Source of the DNA: TTA-H9 sp002071415
Lineage (GTDB): Bacteria; Bacteroidota; Bacteroidia; Bacteroidales; TTA-H9
DNA: 49,727 bases
NCBI GenBank assembly: GCA_035411425.1
Contig: DAONSX010000013.1
Coordinates: 1-49,727 of the forward strand
Direction of reading: 5' to 3'
Shown: positions 1 to 7,262 of the stretch, piece after piece
Numbering within the stretch: position 1 is the stretch's first letter
Layout of the letters: each line of letters begins with the position of its first letter
Translations under genes and position numbers: made by a program
The notes under the pieces: model-generated
What the model was told of the DNA's origin: nothing
Seen by the model: only the letters and a program-made list of their open reading frames with translations
The model's database searches: none

Positions 1-474
1 TCTCATTGTGTGATTGTTGTAAAAATGTCTTTTAAAATGTGTCGAAGTCAGGAAAAGAGGACATTGCTCAATAAACCCGCCTTTAAAACCCATGCCTTCT
101 ATTAGAAAATAAAATTTGACGAAAACGGTCTCCCATTAAACAATAAACCCTGCGATAAGGTATCGAGCATAAAAATGTTGTCAACATTAGAAATTACTAC
201 ATCATAATAAAACGGGGAGGAAATAATCATAGGCGGAAGTATATCTCTATTTTACAAATCGAAATCATACAATAAAATATCACCCTTCACATATAGAAAT
301 CCTTTCTTTCCCTCCTACCGCACCAAACCATTCAAATAAATAAAATGCCAACTAACCATTTTATTTTTATGATTTTAAATCAAAATGTTTCATAATCAAT
401 TTATTCATAATGAATTATGTTTATACCAACACTCCTTACGCAACCATTGCTGTTGATGCTGAAAAGGAATGACT
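1..474. other. AT-rich gene-free stretch at window start
   Basis: I see no open frame with protein-like composition, no tRNA-like fold and no promoter match that I trust. The region has many short A/T runs and a small AT-only inverted repeat at 406-419 (CATAAT, 2-nt spacer, ATTATG), which is expected by chance at this composition. It lies downstream of the minus-strand gene at 475-840 and may contain its 3' untranslated end. Confidence 0.5.
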
Positions 475-840
475 TTATTCATAATGCCGTTTATCCTTAG
501 GAATTTGTCGTATTTTGTCGAGATTGTCATTTACCTTTTTGATAGTTGCATATAATTTCTTCTTGTTGAAAGGTTCACCAAAAAAGAGATCATTCAAATG
601 CTCGACATCCATGTTCGAAACTTCATGATTGAACCTCTTCACTTTACGGAGGTATTCAATTTCATCTTCACATTCACCTGATATCATCCCATAATACAGG
701 GTCAAATTATGATCGAATCTTTCAGCCTCGATGATAATGCTCTTATAAGCTTTATTTGATAAATCAAATGTATCCCTATTTAGAAGTGTTTTTGGTAATT
801 GATTGGTTTTTAGTGTAAGTTCATTTTTACTTCGATACAA
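475..840 (-). CDS. small hypothetical protein, 121 aa
   Basis: I do not recognise this protein. It is soluble and strongly charged, with no signal peptide, membrane segment or cysteine pair. The central part (about residues 25-110) has the heptad-like spacing of long amphipathic helices, rich in Lys, Glu and Asp, so an all-helical fold is likely. Amino-acid use is balanced and looks like real coding sequence despite the very AT-rich surroundings. It begins with ATG and stands alone: about 330 bases separate it from the next minus-strand gene, so it probably has its own promoter, though no exact TAnnTTTG box precedes it. It could be an accessory-region orphan. Confidence 0.65.
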   Translation of the reverse strand: MYRSKNELTLKTNQLPKTLLNRDTFDLSNKAYKSIIIEAERFDHNLTLYYGMISGECEDEIEYLRKVKRFNHEVSNMDVEHLNDLFFGEPFNKKKLYATIKKVNDNLDKIRQIPKDKRHYE

Positions 841-1174
841 ATTTGTCAGATTTTATAGAGATATTTTCAATAAAGGTACAAATCTTTTCAATTTAAAAAA
901 CACTTTAAATTTTTAGAAACGAATTAGGATTTATTCCTATAAATATCTTACATTTCCAAGATATCGAAAACAATCTACATTTTTTATTATACTGGTAGAT
1001 ATAATATCTAATCTTGACCAAGTAAGGTATATAATTTATCGAGCTTAACAATAACAAATGAAATGAACCTAAATTTTACGCTTGAAATAGATTGATATTT
1101 AAAAATATCAAAAAGAATTGAAGTATAATTTTCAATTTATTTTTTGTAAACAATTATTTGAAAGTTGGGTTAAG
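841..1174. other. AT-rich intergenic region with a short inverted repeat
   Basis: No gene seen. At 1092-1111 there is a perfect inverted repeat (TTGATATTT, 2-nt loop, AAATATCAA) about 60 bases past the stop of the membrane glycosyltransferase gene. It might act as a weak terminator on the minus strand, but the stem is AT-only and no U-tract follows. A second palindrome (TAGATAT-a-ATATCTA) lies at 996-1010. Both are compatible with chance in sequence this AT-rich. Confidence 0.35.
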
Positions 1175-2686
1175 CTAATATGGTCGGACCGTAATATTTA
1201 ATTTGTCCAATAATAATTTAGTGGGCAATATGTTATTCTTAATGAGATAAAAGCCAGACTTTTCTTGAATTTTAGATACGAAATCAAATTCATTGCTTAA
1301 ATCACGCTTGAGGTCAATAATCATTAGATTTTCGTATACATAATTTTCATCTTCTATCAATCTCCATGTTCTTCTTTCGTATGCAGGCCTAAGAGTTTTT
1401 GGGAAGTCTTCAATGCAAGCAGGGCAACCATAGTTATAAAAATCATAATTCCAATGAAAAGAAATAACCATTAGGTCAATGTTATATTTTTGAGAGATGG
1501 TCGACAATTCCTCACATTCGGATAGAAGTTTTTTTGTGTCCATCACTCCAATAACAGATTTAGATCTATTCATGCATTCTTTTATCTCTTTTTTTGTATA
1601 AATGAATTTATAGGATAATATAAAAACTGATATCAAAACAAATATTATTGTGAAATACTTGTTTCTAGTTCTTATAAATGAAAGTAAAACAACGAGAACC
1701 AATGGAATTGCCAGATACATTCTAGCGTATGGGGAAAAAATAGAAGTCGTTCCATTATATACCTTAGAAACAAATAATGACAAAAGAATAAGAACCGATA
1801 ATGATGCTGAAACCAAAGCTTCTATATGCATTTTTCGTTTAAAAAAGTAGGCTGTAAAGATAATAGGAATAAATAAAACGACAAAACCCTGTTTCCAGAA
1901 TATAGGTGTAATATAATTGAATAATTTATCGAGGGAGCTAAACCCATTCACGAAAAAAGACCATGAAAACTTATAATCGTATTTATGTAAATTATAATTT
2001 GGATGATAAATATAGAATGATTTCATTAAATAGAATAAGACGAAACCGCATAATAAGCTCATAATTATTTCTATATAAAAATATTTATTTTTGAAATTGT
2101 TTAAGAACAAAAACAACAAACAGGGCATAGATAGTAAAATCGAATTTGAATTAACAATGAAACCAATGGCTGATAATAACCCAAAAAGGAAAAAAGAATT
2201 GCGTTTAAATGGCCTGAATAAAGAATGAAACGAAAGGCTTACAATGGCGATACCAGTGACGAAACCTCTCGAAAGGCAGGTTAATAGATCATATTCAATA
2301 GGCAATAGAAAAGTTAATGAAAGTAATAAAATTGCAGTTTTTTTCGAGCGTTTAATAAATGTAAGAATAGAAATATATATGAAGGGAAATAAAGTCAATA
2401 GTGAAGTTACTACAGGAAGCGCAATATATAAGGGACAACCAACTGCATATAGTGGGATTGCAAGGAAGGATTCCAGCATTGTATTATATGATTGACCATA
2501 AAAGCAGGGTTCATGGAATGATTTATGGTAATAATCAACAGTGGCTAGCCACATTATGGTTTGATCACTATCAGTATATTTGAATCCAAAATTTATTAAT
2601 ATCCAAAATCTATATATAATCAATAAAATAATTAAAATTATAAAAATAAAAGTTTCACTCTTAAATGTTTTTCCCCTCTTTTCCAT
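1175..2686 (-). CDS. multi-pass membrane protein, probable GT-C-type glycosyltransferase
   Basis: The protein has 503 residues from the ATG at 2686. An upstream in-frame TTG at 2695 adds three residues but is less likely. It has roughly ten hydrophobic segments, the first at about residues 13-33, and a soluble C-terminal part of about 120 residues. The first extracytoplasmic loop carries an acidic pair (D39, D41 in TDSDQ) followed by an aromatic stretch with HEPCFYGQ. An acidic motif in loop 1 with a C-terminal soluble domain is the layout of GT-C enzymes, which move sugars from polyprenyl-phosphate donors on the outer face of the inner membrane. Family assignment is inference; an O-antigen flippase-like or YfhO-like protein is an alternative. 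Base composition is much more AT-rich than the housekeeping genes to the right, suggesting acquisition. A good promoter precedes it. Confidence 0.65.
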   Translation of the reverse strand: MEKRGKTFKSETFIFIILIILLIIYRFWILINFGFKYTDSDQTIMWLATVDYYHKSFHEPCFYGQSYNTMLESFLAIPLYAVGCPLYIALPVVTSLLTLFPFIYISILTFIKRSKKTAILLLSLTFLLPIEYDLLTCLSRGFVTGIAIVSLSFHSLFRPFKRNSFFLFGLLSAIGFIVNSNSILLSMPCLLFLFLNNFKNKYFYIEIIMSLLCGFVLFYLMKSFYIYHPNYNLHKYDYKFSWSFFVNGFSSLDKLFNYITPIFWKQGFVVLFIPIIFTAYFFKRKMHIEALVSASLSVLILLSLFVSKVYNGTTSIFSPYARMYLAIPLVLVVLLSFIRTRNKYFTIIFVLISVFILSYKFIYTKKEIKECMNRSKSVIGVMDTKKLLSECEELSTISQKYNIDLMVISFHWNYDFYNYGCPACIEDFPKTLRPAYERRTWRLIEDENYVYENLMIIDLKRDLSNEFDFVSKIQEKSGFYLIKNNILPTKLLLDKLNITVRPY

Positions 2687-2730
2687 GTTAATCAATAATT
2701 TGTCAACATTGTTGGCAAAATAGAATTTTC

Positions 2731-2761
2731 CAAATATACATGAAAAATAAATATATTACAA
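2731..2761 (-). promoter_or_regulatory. Bacteroidota promoter for the GT-C-like gene
   Basis: On the minus strand, the -7 box TATATTTG (2731-2738) matches TAnnTTTG exactly. A -33 TTG (2759-2761) lies 20 bases upstream, the expected spacing. The predicted transcript starts near 2725, giving a leader of about 40 bases before the ATG at 2686. Confidence 0.6.
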
Positions 2762-3358
2762 TTGTTATATGAATTCATAATTGATAATTCTTTAAATACA
2801 ATAAGTTTATCTTTAATATATGTTTTCGAAGAATCCAAATTTATATACCCACCACCAATCATATGTATGCATATTTTGAAAATCAATGAATTTATAATAA
2901 TCCATTTATAAGTGAACCATTTAAATTGCATTTTTTGTAATCAATTATTAACTAATTAAATATACTTTTATTAATATATTATAAATTCCTATTTTTTTAT
3001 TCGTCAAAGCAAGCAATGTAAAATTTAAACATGCAAACCTATAAAATTTTTACTTTCGAACCCTTCTTGAAGAAAAAAATCTATCCTTTTAACCTTAATT
3101 CTTTAATTCTTTAAAATCAATCTAAAGACAATTCATCGATATAATCTTTGAGTATATTTTGTGTTATAGAAGATTTGACAGCATTGTTATATTGAAAGGA
3201 ATGGGGAATCATATATCTTATGATGATATTAATTCAAGGGCATAATATTATTTAAAGTATTGTCTATTATAGCTTTGTTGTTACCAAATGCTAATATTTA
3301 CTTTCGAGTTATTCCATATACATTAAAATGATTAAAAGAATAGCATGACATTCTTTCT

Positions 3359-3366
3359 TATTTTTG
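3359..3366 (+). promoter_or_regulatory. -7 promoter box for tadA
   Basis: TATTTTTG matches TAnnTTTG, about 64 bases before the tadA start. No clear -33 TTG is present, so this is a moderate call. Confidence 0.4.
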
Positions 3367-3429
3367 CTTCAAATTTATTTTTTTATTAGAAGCTTCTCTT
3401 TTTAAATTCAATTTTAATATGAAAGGAAT

Positions 3430-3879
3430 ATGGATTTTTATATATTTTCTGATGAATATTTTATGGAGGAGGCTATAAAGGAAGCCAAAGCTGCAGAAGA
3501 GGAAGGTGAAGTTCCCATAGGAGCAGTTGTAGTATGGAAGAAGAAAATCATTGCTCGTTCGCATAACATGACAGAAAGGTTGAACGATGTGACGGCTCAT
3601 GCTGAAATGCTTGCTATTACAGCGGCTACGAATTATATTGGAGGTAAATACCTCAAGGGGTGTACCTTATACGTTACCATAGAGCCTTGTCCAATGTGTG
3701 CTTCGGCATTAGCATGGGCGCAACTTGGGAAGATTGTTTTTGGTGCGCATGATCCCAAACACGGTTATTCTCTCATTTCATCTTCTTTATTGCATCCGCA
3801 GACGGTTATCACTTCAGGCATAAGAGAAAAAGAATGTGCCTCGATAATGAGTGAATTTTTTAAAAAACGAAGAATTTAG
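3430..3879 (+). CDS. tadA: tRNA-specific adenosine-34 deaminase TadA
   Basis: TadA converts adenosine to inosine at wobble position 34 of tRNA-Arg(ACG), letting one tRNA read CGU, CGC and CGA. The 149-residue protein is a complete cytidine/deoxycytidylate deaminase fold. The zinc site is visible: H57-A58-E59 (E59 being the proton shuttle) and P86-C87-x-x-C90. Length is normal for bacterial TadA. The ATG at 3430 gives the usual start a few residues before the first helix; ATG at residue 12 is possible but would cut that helix. Its stop codon directly abuts the stop of the opposite-strand gene (TAGCTA at 3877-3882), so the two transcripts converge without spacer. Confidence 0.95.
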   Translation: MDFYIFSDEYFMEEAIKEAKAAEEEGEVPIGAVVVWKKKIIARSHNMTERLNDVTAHAEMLAITAATNYIGGKYLKGCTLYVTIEPCPMCASALAWAQLGKIVFGAHDPKHGYSLISSSLLHPQTVITSGIREKECASIMSEFFKKRRI

Positions 3880-4275
3880 CTAAAAAGGAGGTTTGTGAAT
3901 ATCGAAATATTGATTTTCGCGGAAGTATCTTATTTTTTCTGTTACGCCAATAAAACCCTCCAAGTGATGATTCATGAGCCATTTTAAGGCTTCGGGCTTG
4001 CCATGACAAGCATCGGCAAAAATGATGTTAAAGGGATAATTATGCTCCTTTAACCATAAATAGGCCTTTTCATTATTGTCGATAGCAGCATCTAAAGCAG
4101 CAAGACGTGGATAATATTTCAAAAGGAATTTAAATGCTTCTTCACTTCCTCGAATGCTATACGAGAGTGCCGCCAGATCGGGATAACCGTTATTAAGAAG
4201 CCAATCAAGAATTTTTTTATTCCCTGTGATTGTTTCTCCAAAGGCAAGAATAAGTTTGGCACTGTAATTCAACAT
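3880..4275 (-). CDS. small ankyrin-like helical-repeat protein, 131 aa
   Basis: No known family is certain. Four units of about 31-32 residues can be aligned by eye, beginning near residues 9, 40, 70 and 98. Each carries a pattern like A-x-x-G-[NS]-x-E-A-[LF]-x-[WF]-L and ends near a [NH]-x-Y/H-P turn. This resembles degenerate ankyrin-type helix hairpins, as in intracellular repeat proteins whose usual role is protein binding. There is no signal peptide or membrane segment. The start codon follows the stop of the radical SAM gene by one base (TGA-G-ATG), so translation is probably coupled and both proteins come from one mRNA. The function is unknown; a partner or substrate-binding role for the radical SAM enzyme is only inference. 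Confidence 0.8.
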   Translation of the reverse strand: MLNYSAKLILAFGETITGNKKILDWLLNNGYPDLAALSYSIRGSEEAFKFLLKYYPRLAALDAAIDNNEKAYLWLKEHNYPFNIIFADACHGKPEALKWLMNHHLEGFIGVTEKIRYFRENQYFDIHKPPF

Positions 4276-4276
4276 C

Positions 4277-5056
4277 TCAGTAAACCTCCGCTTGTATTCT
4301 GGCTATTTTTACCATATTGGCAATCTTTACTAGCTGCATGAATGGAACGGGTTTCACACCTTCTACAGGTGTACCTCGTGCAATGGAATATACCATGACT
4401 TCCTTTGGTTTTATGCGCAGCAATGCTTCGAGCCAAGGTGTTGTTTCACCAGGCACGGTATTATCGATGTACTGGCCATTTATATATCCCTGAACGAACA
4501 TGCTTTGTATGATGAGCTGACCTTTGAAAAGGGTTAGGGTTTCAATTACTTCTTCCAATTTCAGATTTTTTGGTGGTCGGTTGAGCAAACGAAACATGGT
4601 TTCGGTTCCTGTATCCAGCTTCAATACATTATTGTCAGCCTTCGTTAAGGCTTGGCGTACGAGAGGTCTGTTCGCTATGGTGGCATTCGAAAGTACTGTA
4701 ACTCGTGTTCTCGGGCAATAGCGGTCTCTTAGCTCCAGCACATCATCCATTATTCCCGGAAAAGCTGGATGCAAGGTAGGTTCGCCATTCCCGGCAAAAG
4801 TGATGTTATCTGGCAGAGGCTCATTGTTTCTGGACATATTTTCAAGCCATAATTCCAGTTTATTCTTAACCTCTTCACGTGCAGGCCATTCTCTGTTTTT
4901 CTCTATTTCTTCGAGGGTTAATCCACATTCACAATAAATGCAATTATAGGTACAGACTTTATGAGTAACAGGTAACAGGTTTATTCCTAACGACTTTCCA
5001 AATCTTCGGCTTCTTACTGGCCCAAAAATGATTCGATTAAATAGAAAAGTTGACAT
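4277..5056 (-). CDS. radical SAM protein, COG0731 (TYW1-like) type
   Basis: This 259-residue protein has the radical SAM cluster motif C35-x3-C39-x2-C42, which holds a [4Fe-4S] cluster that cleaves S-adenosylmethionine. The N-terminal FGPVRSRR-x-G-x-SLGINLLP segment just before the cysteines is typical of the COG0731 group, named after archaeal wyosine synthetase. A GNGEPT motif at residues 89-94 matches the SAM-binding GGE-like strand. Bacterial members lack the wyosine pathway and their reaction is unknown, so no substrate is assigned. It is first in a two-gene operon with the ankyrin-like protein and has its own promoter 25-30 bases upstream. Confidence 0.88.
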   Translation of the reverse strand: MSTFLFNRIIFGPVRSRRFGKSLGINLLPVTHKVCTYNCIYCECGLTLEEIEKNREWPAREEVKNKLELWLENMSRNNEPLPDNITFAGNGEPTLHPAFPGIMDDVLELRDRYCPRTRVTVLSNATIANRPLVRQALTKADNNVLKLDTGTETMFRLLNRPPKNLKLEEVIETLTLFKGQLIIQSMFVQGYINGQYIDNTVPGETTPWLEALLRIKPKEVMVYSIARGTPVEGVKPVPFMQLVKIANMVKIARIQAEVY

Positions 5057-5078
5057 CTTTTATTGCTAAAATTCCTTG

Positions 5079-5086
5079 CAAAAATA
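5079..5086 (-). promoter_or_regulatory. -7 promoter box for the radical SAM operon
   Basis: On the minus strand, TATTTTTGCA matches the extended TAnnTTTGCA form seen elsewhere in this window. It lies 23 bases before the ATG at 5056, giving a very short leader. The -33 region is weak. Confidence 0.5.
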
Positions 5087-5150
5087 GTTTACATGCTTTA
5101 AACTGGGCATGAATTTACCGGAATAGATAGAATGTCAGTAAAATAATACG

Positions 5151-5837
5151 TCAGGATTTCTTGAAGCATAGGAAAAGCAGTCTTCCCAGTAATAATGAAT
5201 TCTGATTATGAAACCACCCTGTTTTCCATAAGTTACTGAAGAAAAACAACAAAGGGATTAAAAATATCCTTAACCATATCGAAGTCCGCTGTTGCTTGTC
5301 GATGTTGACTTCAGCCGGATGAAAATGATGATTTATAGCTATATAATTGTATTGATCGAGGGTAAGTGAGGCAACATGCTGAAGTCCATCATGCAGGTCA
5401 TATCGAAGTTTTGAGAAACTGTAATAATATCCTGTAAATAAGAATCTTATTCTTGATTTCAGAGAAAGAATATTGGGAGTAGAAATGTAGAACCTTCCTC
5501 CAGGCTTAAGGATACGTTCTATTTCTGAGAAGAACATTTCGTGGTCGGTAATATGTTCACTTACTTCAATTGCCACAGCAAGGTCGAAACTTTGATCGGG
5601 GAAAGGGAACCTGTTCATAAGGTTGATGAAATGACAGCTAATCGATTGAAACTGAAAATTTTCCGGGAATAGATCGCAGGCTTCTACTTGAAAACCTTCC
5701 CGGTAAAGTAGTTGGGAGAAAGCACCATAACCGGCTCCAATATCGAGAACTTTAGATGCAGGTGTTTCGTGGGCAAGAAAATACTCTGCAAAGCGCTTAT
5801 GCGTTCCAGGCATGGCTATAGCTTGAATTTCTTCCAT
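5151..5837 (-). CDS. class I SAM-dependent methyltransferase with C-terminal membrane segment
   Basis: The 228-residue protein has the Methyltransf_11-type core: glycine loop LDIGAGYG at residues 31-38, an acidic ribose-binding position in ACDLFPEN near 53-60, the FDLAVAIEVSEH strand at 84-95, and the LKPGGRFYISTPN post-core strand near 110-122. The substrate cannot be told from sequence; related proteins act on sugars, lipids or quinones. Unusually, a hydrophobic stretch at about 190-208 suggests attachment to the inner membrane, which would suit a lipid or cell-envelope substrate. It is divergent from the polyprenyl diphosphate synthase gene with only about 140 bases between; a role on an isoprenoid product is possible but unproven. 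Confidence 0.88.
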   Translation of the reverse strand: MEEIQAIAMPGTHKRFAEYFLAHETPASKVLDIGAGYGAFSQLLYREGFQVEACDLFPENFQFQSISCHFINLMNRFPFPDQSFDLAVAIEVSEHITDHEMFFSEIERILKPGGRFYISTPNILSLKSRIRFLFTGYYYSFSKLRYDLHDGLQHVASLTLDQYNYIAINHHFHPAEVNIDKQQRTSIWLRIFLIPLLFFFSNLWKTGWFHNQNSLLLGRLLFLCFKKS

Positions 5838-5872
5838 AAATAATTATTTTATATTCTCTGTTTTTATTCTTT

Positions 5873-5880
5873 CAAAATTA
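5873..5880 (-). promoter_or_regulatory. -7 promoter box for the methyltransferase gene
   Basis: On the minus strand TAATTTTG matches TAnnTTTG, 35 bases before the ATG. It pairs back-to-back with the promoter of the divergent polyprenyl synthase gene. No clear -33 TTG is seen. Confidence 0.4.
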
Positions 5881-5950
5881 CAATCATAATTTATTGTAAG
5901 CATATTTTCACATTGATTAGCCTGAGAATGTACTACTCATCGAAAGTTGT

Positions 5951-5958
5951 TAATTTTG
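5951..5958 (+). promoter_or_regulatory. -7 promoter box for the polyprenyl synthase gene
   Basis: TAATTTTG lies 22 bases before the ATG at 5981, implying a very short leader. It faces away from the methyltransferase promoter at 5873-5880. Confidence 0.4.
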
Positions 5959-5980
5959 AAATTCAAAGACCGGTAATCGC

Positions 5981-6958
5981 ATGTTGCCAGATCTCGATAA
6001 GATAAAAGCTCCCGTAGCCGATGAACTCGAAGCTTTCGAGCAATCTTTCCGAATGGCCTTGAAGAGCAATACTCGCTTATTGGATTTAGTGCTGAAATAT
6101 CTTTTAAGACAGAAGGGGAAAAGGATTAGGCCATTATTTGTCTTTTTATCGGCAGCGGCCACGGGGGGAATTTCTCCATCAACCCAGCATGTAGCGGCTC
6201 TTATCGAGCTACTACATACTGCTACTCTGGTTCATGATGATGTTGTGGATGATTCTAACCAGCGAAGGGGTTTTTTTTCAATCAATGCCTTATGGAAAAA
6301 CAAAATCGCGGTGCTTGTTGGTGATTACTTACTGGCTAAGGGCCTTCTATTGGCCATGGAAAATGAAGATTACGCCCTGTTGAAAATTGTTTCGGAAGCC
6401 ACACTCGAAATGAGCGAAGGAGAACTCATGCAAATGGAAAAAGCTCGCCGTTTAGATATAGATGAACAAGTCTATTTGGAAATTATACGAAAAAAGACTG
6501 CCAGCCTTATTGCCTCATGCTGTGCTTGTGGAGCTGCATCCTCGGGTGCCAGTCAAGAGCTCGTGTTCAGGATGAAAACCTTTGGTGAAAAGACGGGTAT
6601 TGCCTTTCAGATACAGGATGATCTTTTTGATTATCAGCCAACCAATTGTACGGGAAAACCCAGGGGAATCGACTTTCGAGATCAAAAACTCACACTTCCT
6701 CTCATCTATACTTTGGACCATTGCTCTTATTCTGAGAAAAGGACAATCATTCGTACCTTGAAGAAAGATGGTGAAAATCGGCACAAAGTTGGAGAAATCA
6801 TCAATTTAGTAGAGAAATATGGAGGACTGGATTATGCCCATGATAAAATGTTGAATTATCGCAACCAGGCACTCGAACTGCTCGATGTTTTGCCTGCCTC
6901 TCCTGCTCTCGATTCCTTGAGGGAATTGGTCGTTTATATCACTCATAGAGAAAGATGA
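5981..6958 (+). CDS. polyprenyl diphosphate synthase (IspB-like)
   Basis: This trans-isoprenyl diphosphate synthase condenses isopentenyl diphosphate units onto an allylic primer to build the long chain used for menaquinone side chains. The 325-residue protein has every hallmark: GKRIRP at 46-51, the first aspartate-rich motif D86-D-V-V-D90 and the second D213-D-L-F-D217 preceded by FQIQ. The residues just before the first motif (LLHTATLVH) are small, compatible with a long-chain product, as in octa- or heptaprenyl synthases. Exact chain length cannot be read reliably. The ATG at 5981 gives a normal N-terminal helix. About 300 bases with no gene follow. Confidence 0.93.
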   Translation: MLPDLDKIKAPVADELEAFEQSFRMALKSNTRLLDLVLKYLLRQKGKRIRPLFVFLSAAATGGISPSTQHVAALIELLHTATLVHDDVVDDSNQRRGFFSINALWKNKIAVLVGDYLLAKGLLLAMENEDYALLKIVSEATLEMSEGELMQMEKARRLDIDEQVYLEIIRKKTASLIASCCACGAASSGASQELVFRMKTFGEKTGIAFQIQDDLFDYQPTNCTGKPRGIDFRDQKLTLPLIYTLDHCSYSEKRTIIRTLKKDGENRHKVGEIINLVEKYGGLDYAHDKMLNYRNQALELLDVLPASPALDSLRELVVYITHRER

Positions 6959-7262
6959 TATTTCGTTATATTCTCTTCGAACTTACTTATACATCGAACA
7001 TTTTAGATTTGGCCTCTCAAAAGACGGAGAATACCTCGAAGTTCATTAAAAATACTGAAAAAATAACTTGAGTAGTAGTAAAATATTCATCCTCAAAGAA
7101 TACTCATAGAAAATCTCATTTCAATGGGGAAATATTTTTCTAGCAAATAAAATTTTTTAGAAAATCCAATTTTTATTTAGAAAAGTATTCATTGCAACGA
7201 AAAGATAGAGTAGCTTTGCTTTAGATATTTTCGAATCATTTCACCAAAAGCTATTTTATATT
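6959..7262. other. intergenic region before maeB
   Basis: This gap holds the probable maeB promoter at 7212-7219. I see no terminator for the polyprenyl synthase gene and no small gene. A run of short inverted A/T-rich motifs (TTTTTCTA at 7135-7142, TAGAAAA at 7158-7164) has no evident role. Confidence 0.4.
7212..7219 (+). promoter_or_regulatory. -7 promoter box for maeB
   Basis: TAGCTTTGC is an exact extended match to TAnnTTTG, 43 bases before the ATG. A TTG lies 16 bases upstream, shorter than the usual 19-21. Confidence 0.5.

Larger units (their letters stand above)
2687..3429. other. AT-rich divergent intergenic region
   Basis: This 740-base gap separates the leftward glycosyltransferase-like gene from rightward tadA. 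It holds a promoter for each (2731-2761 minus, 3359-3366 plus). The remainder is A/T runs with no convincing coding. The 79-codon minus-strand frame at 2692-2931 contains the promoter of the next gene and has no recognisable sequence, so I do not call it. Confidence 0.5.

Noticed and set aside
2692..2931. 79-codon minus-strand frame before the GT-C-like gene
   Set aside because: It contains the -33/-7 promoter of the next gene, has no protein character and lies in AT-rich sequence where chance frames are common.
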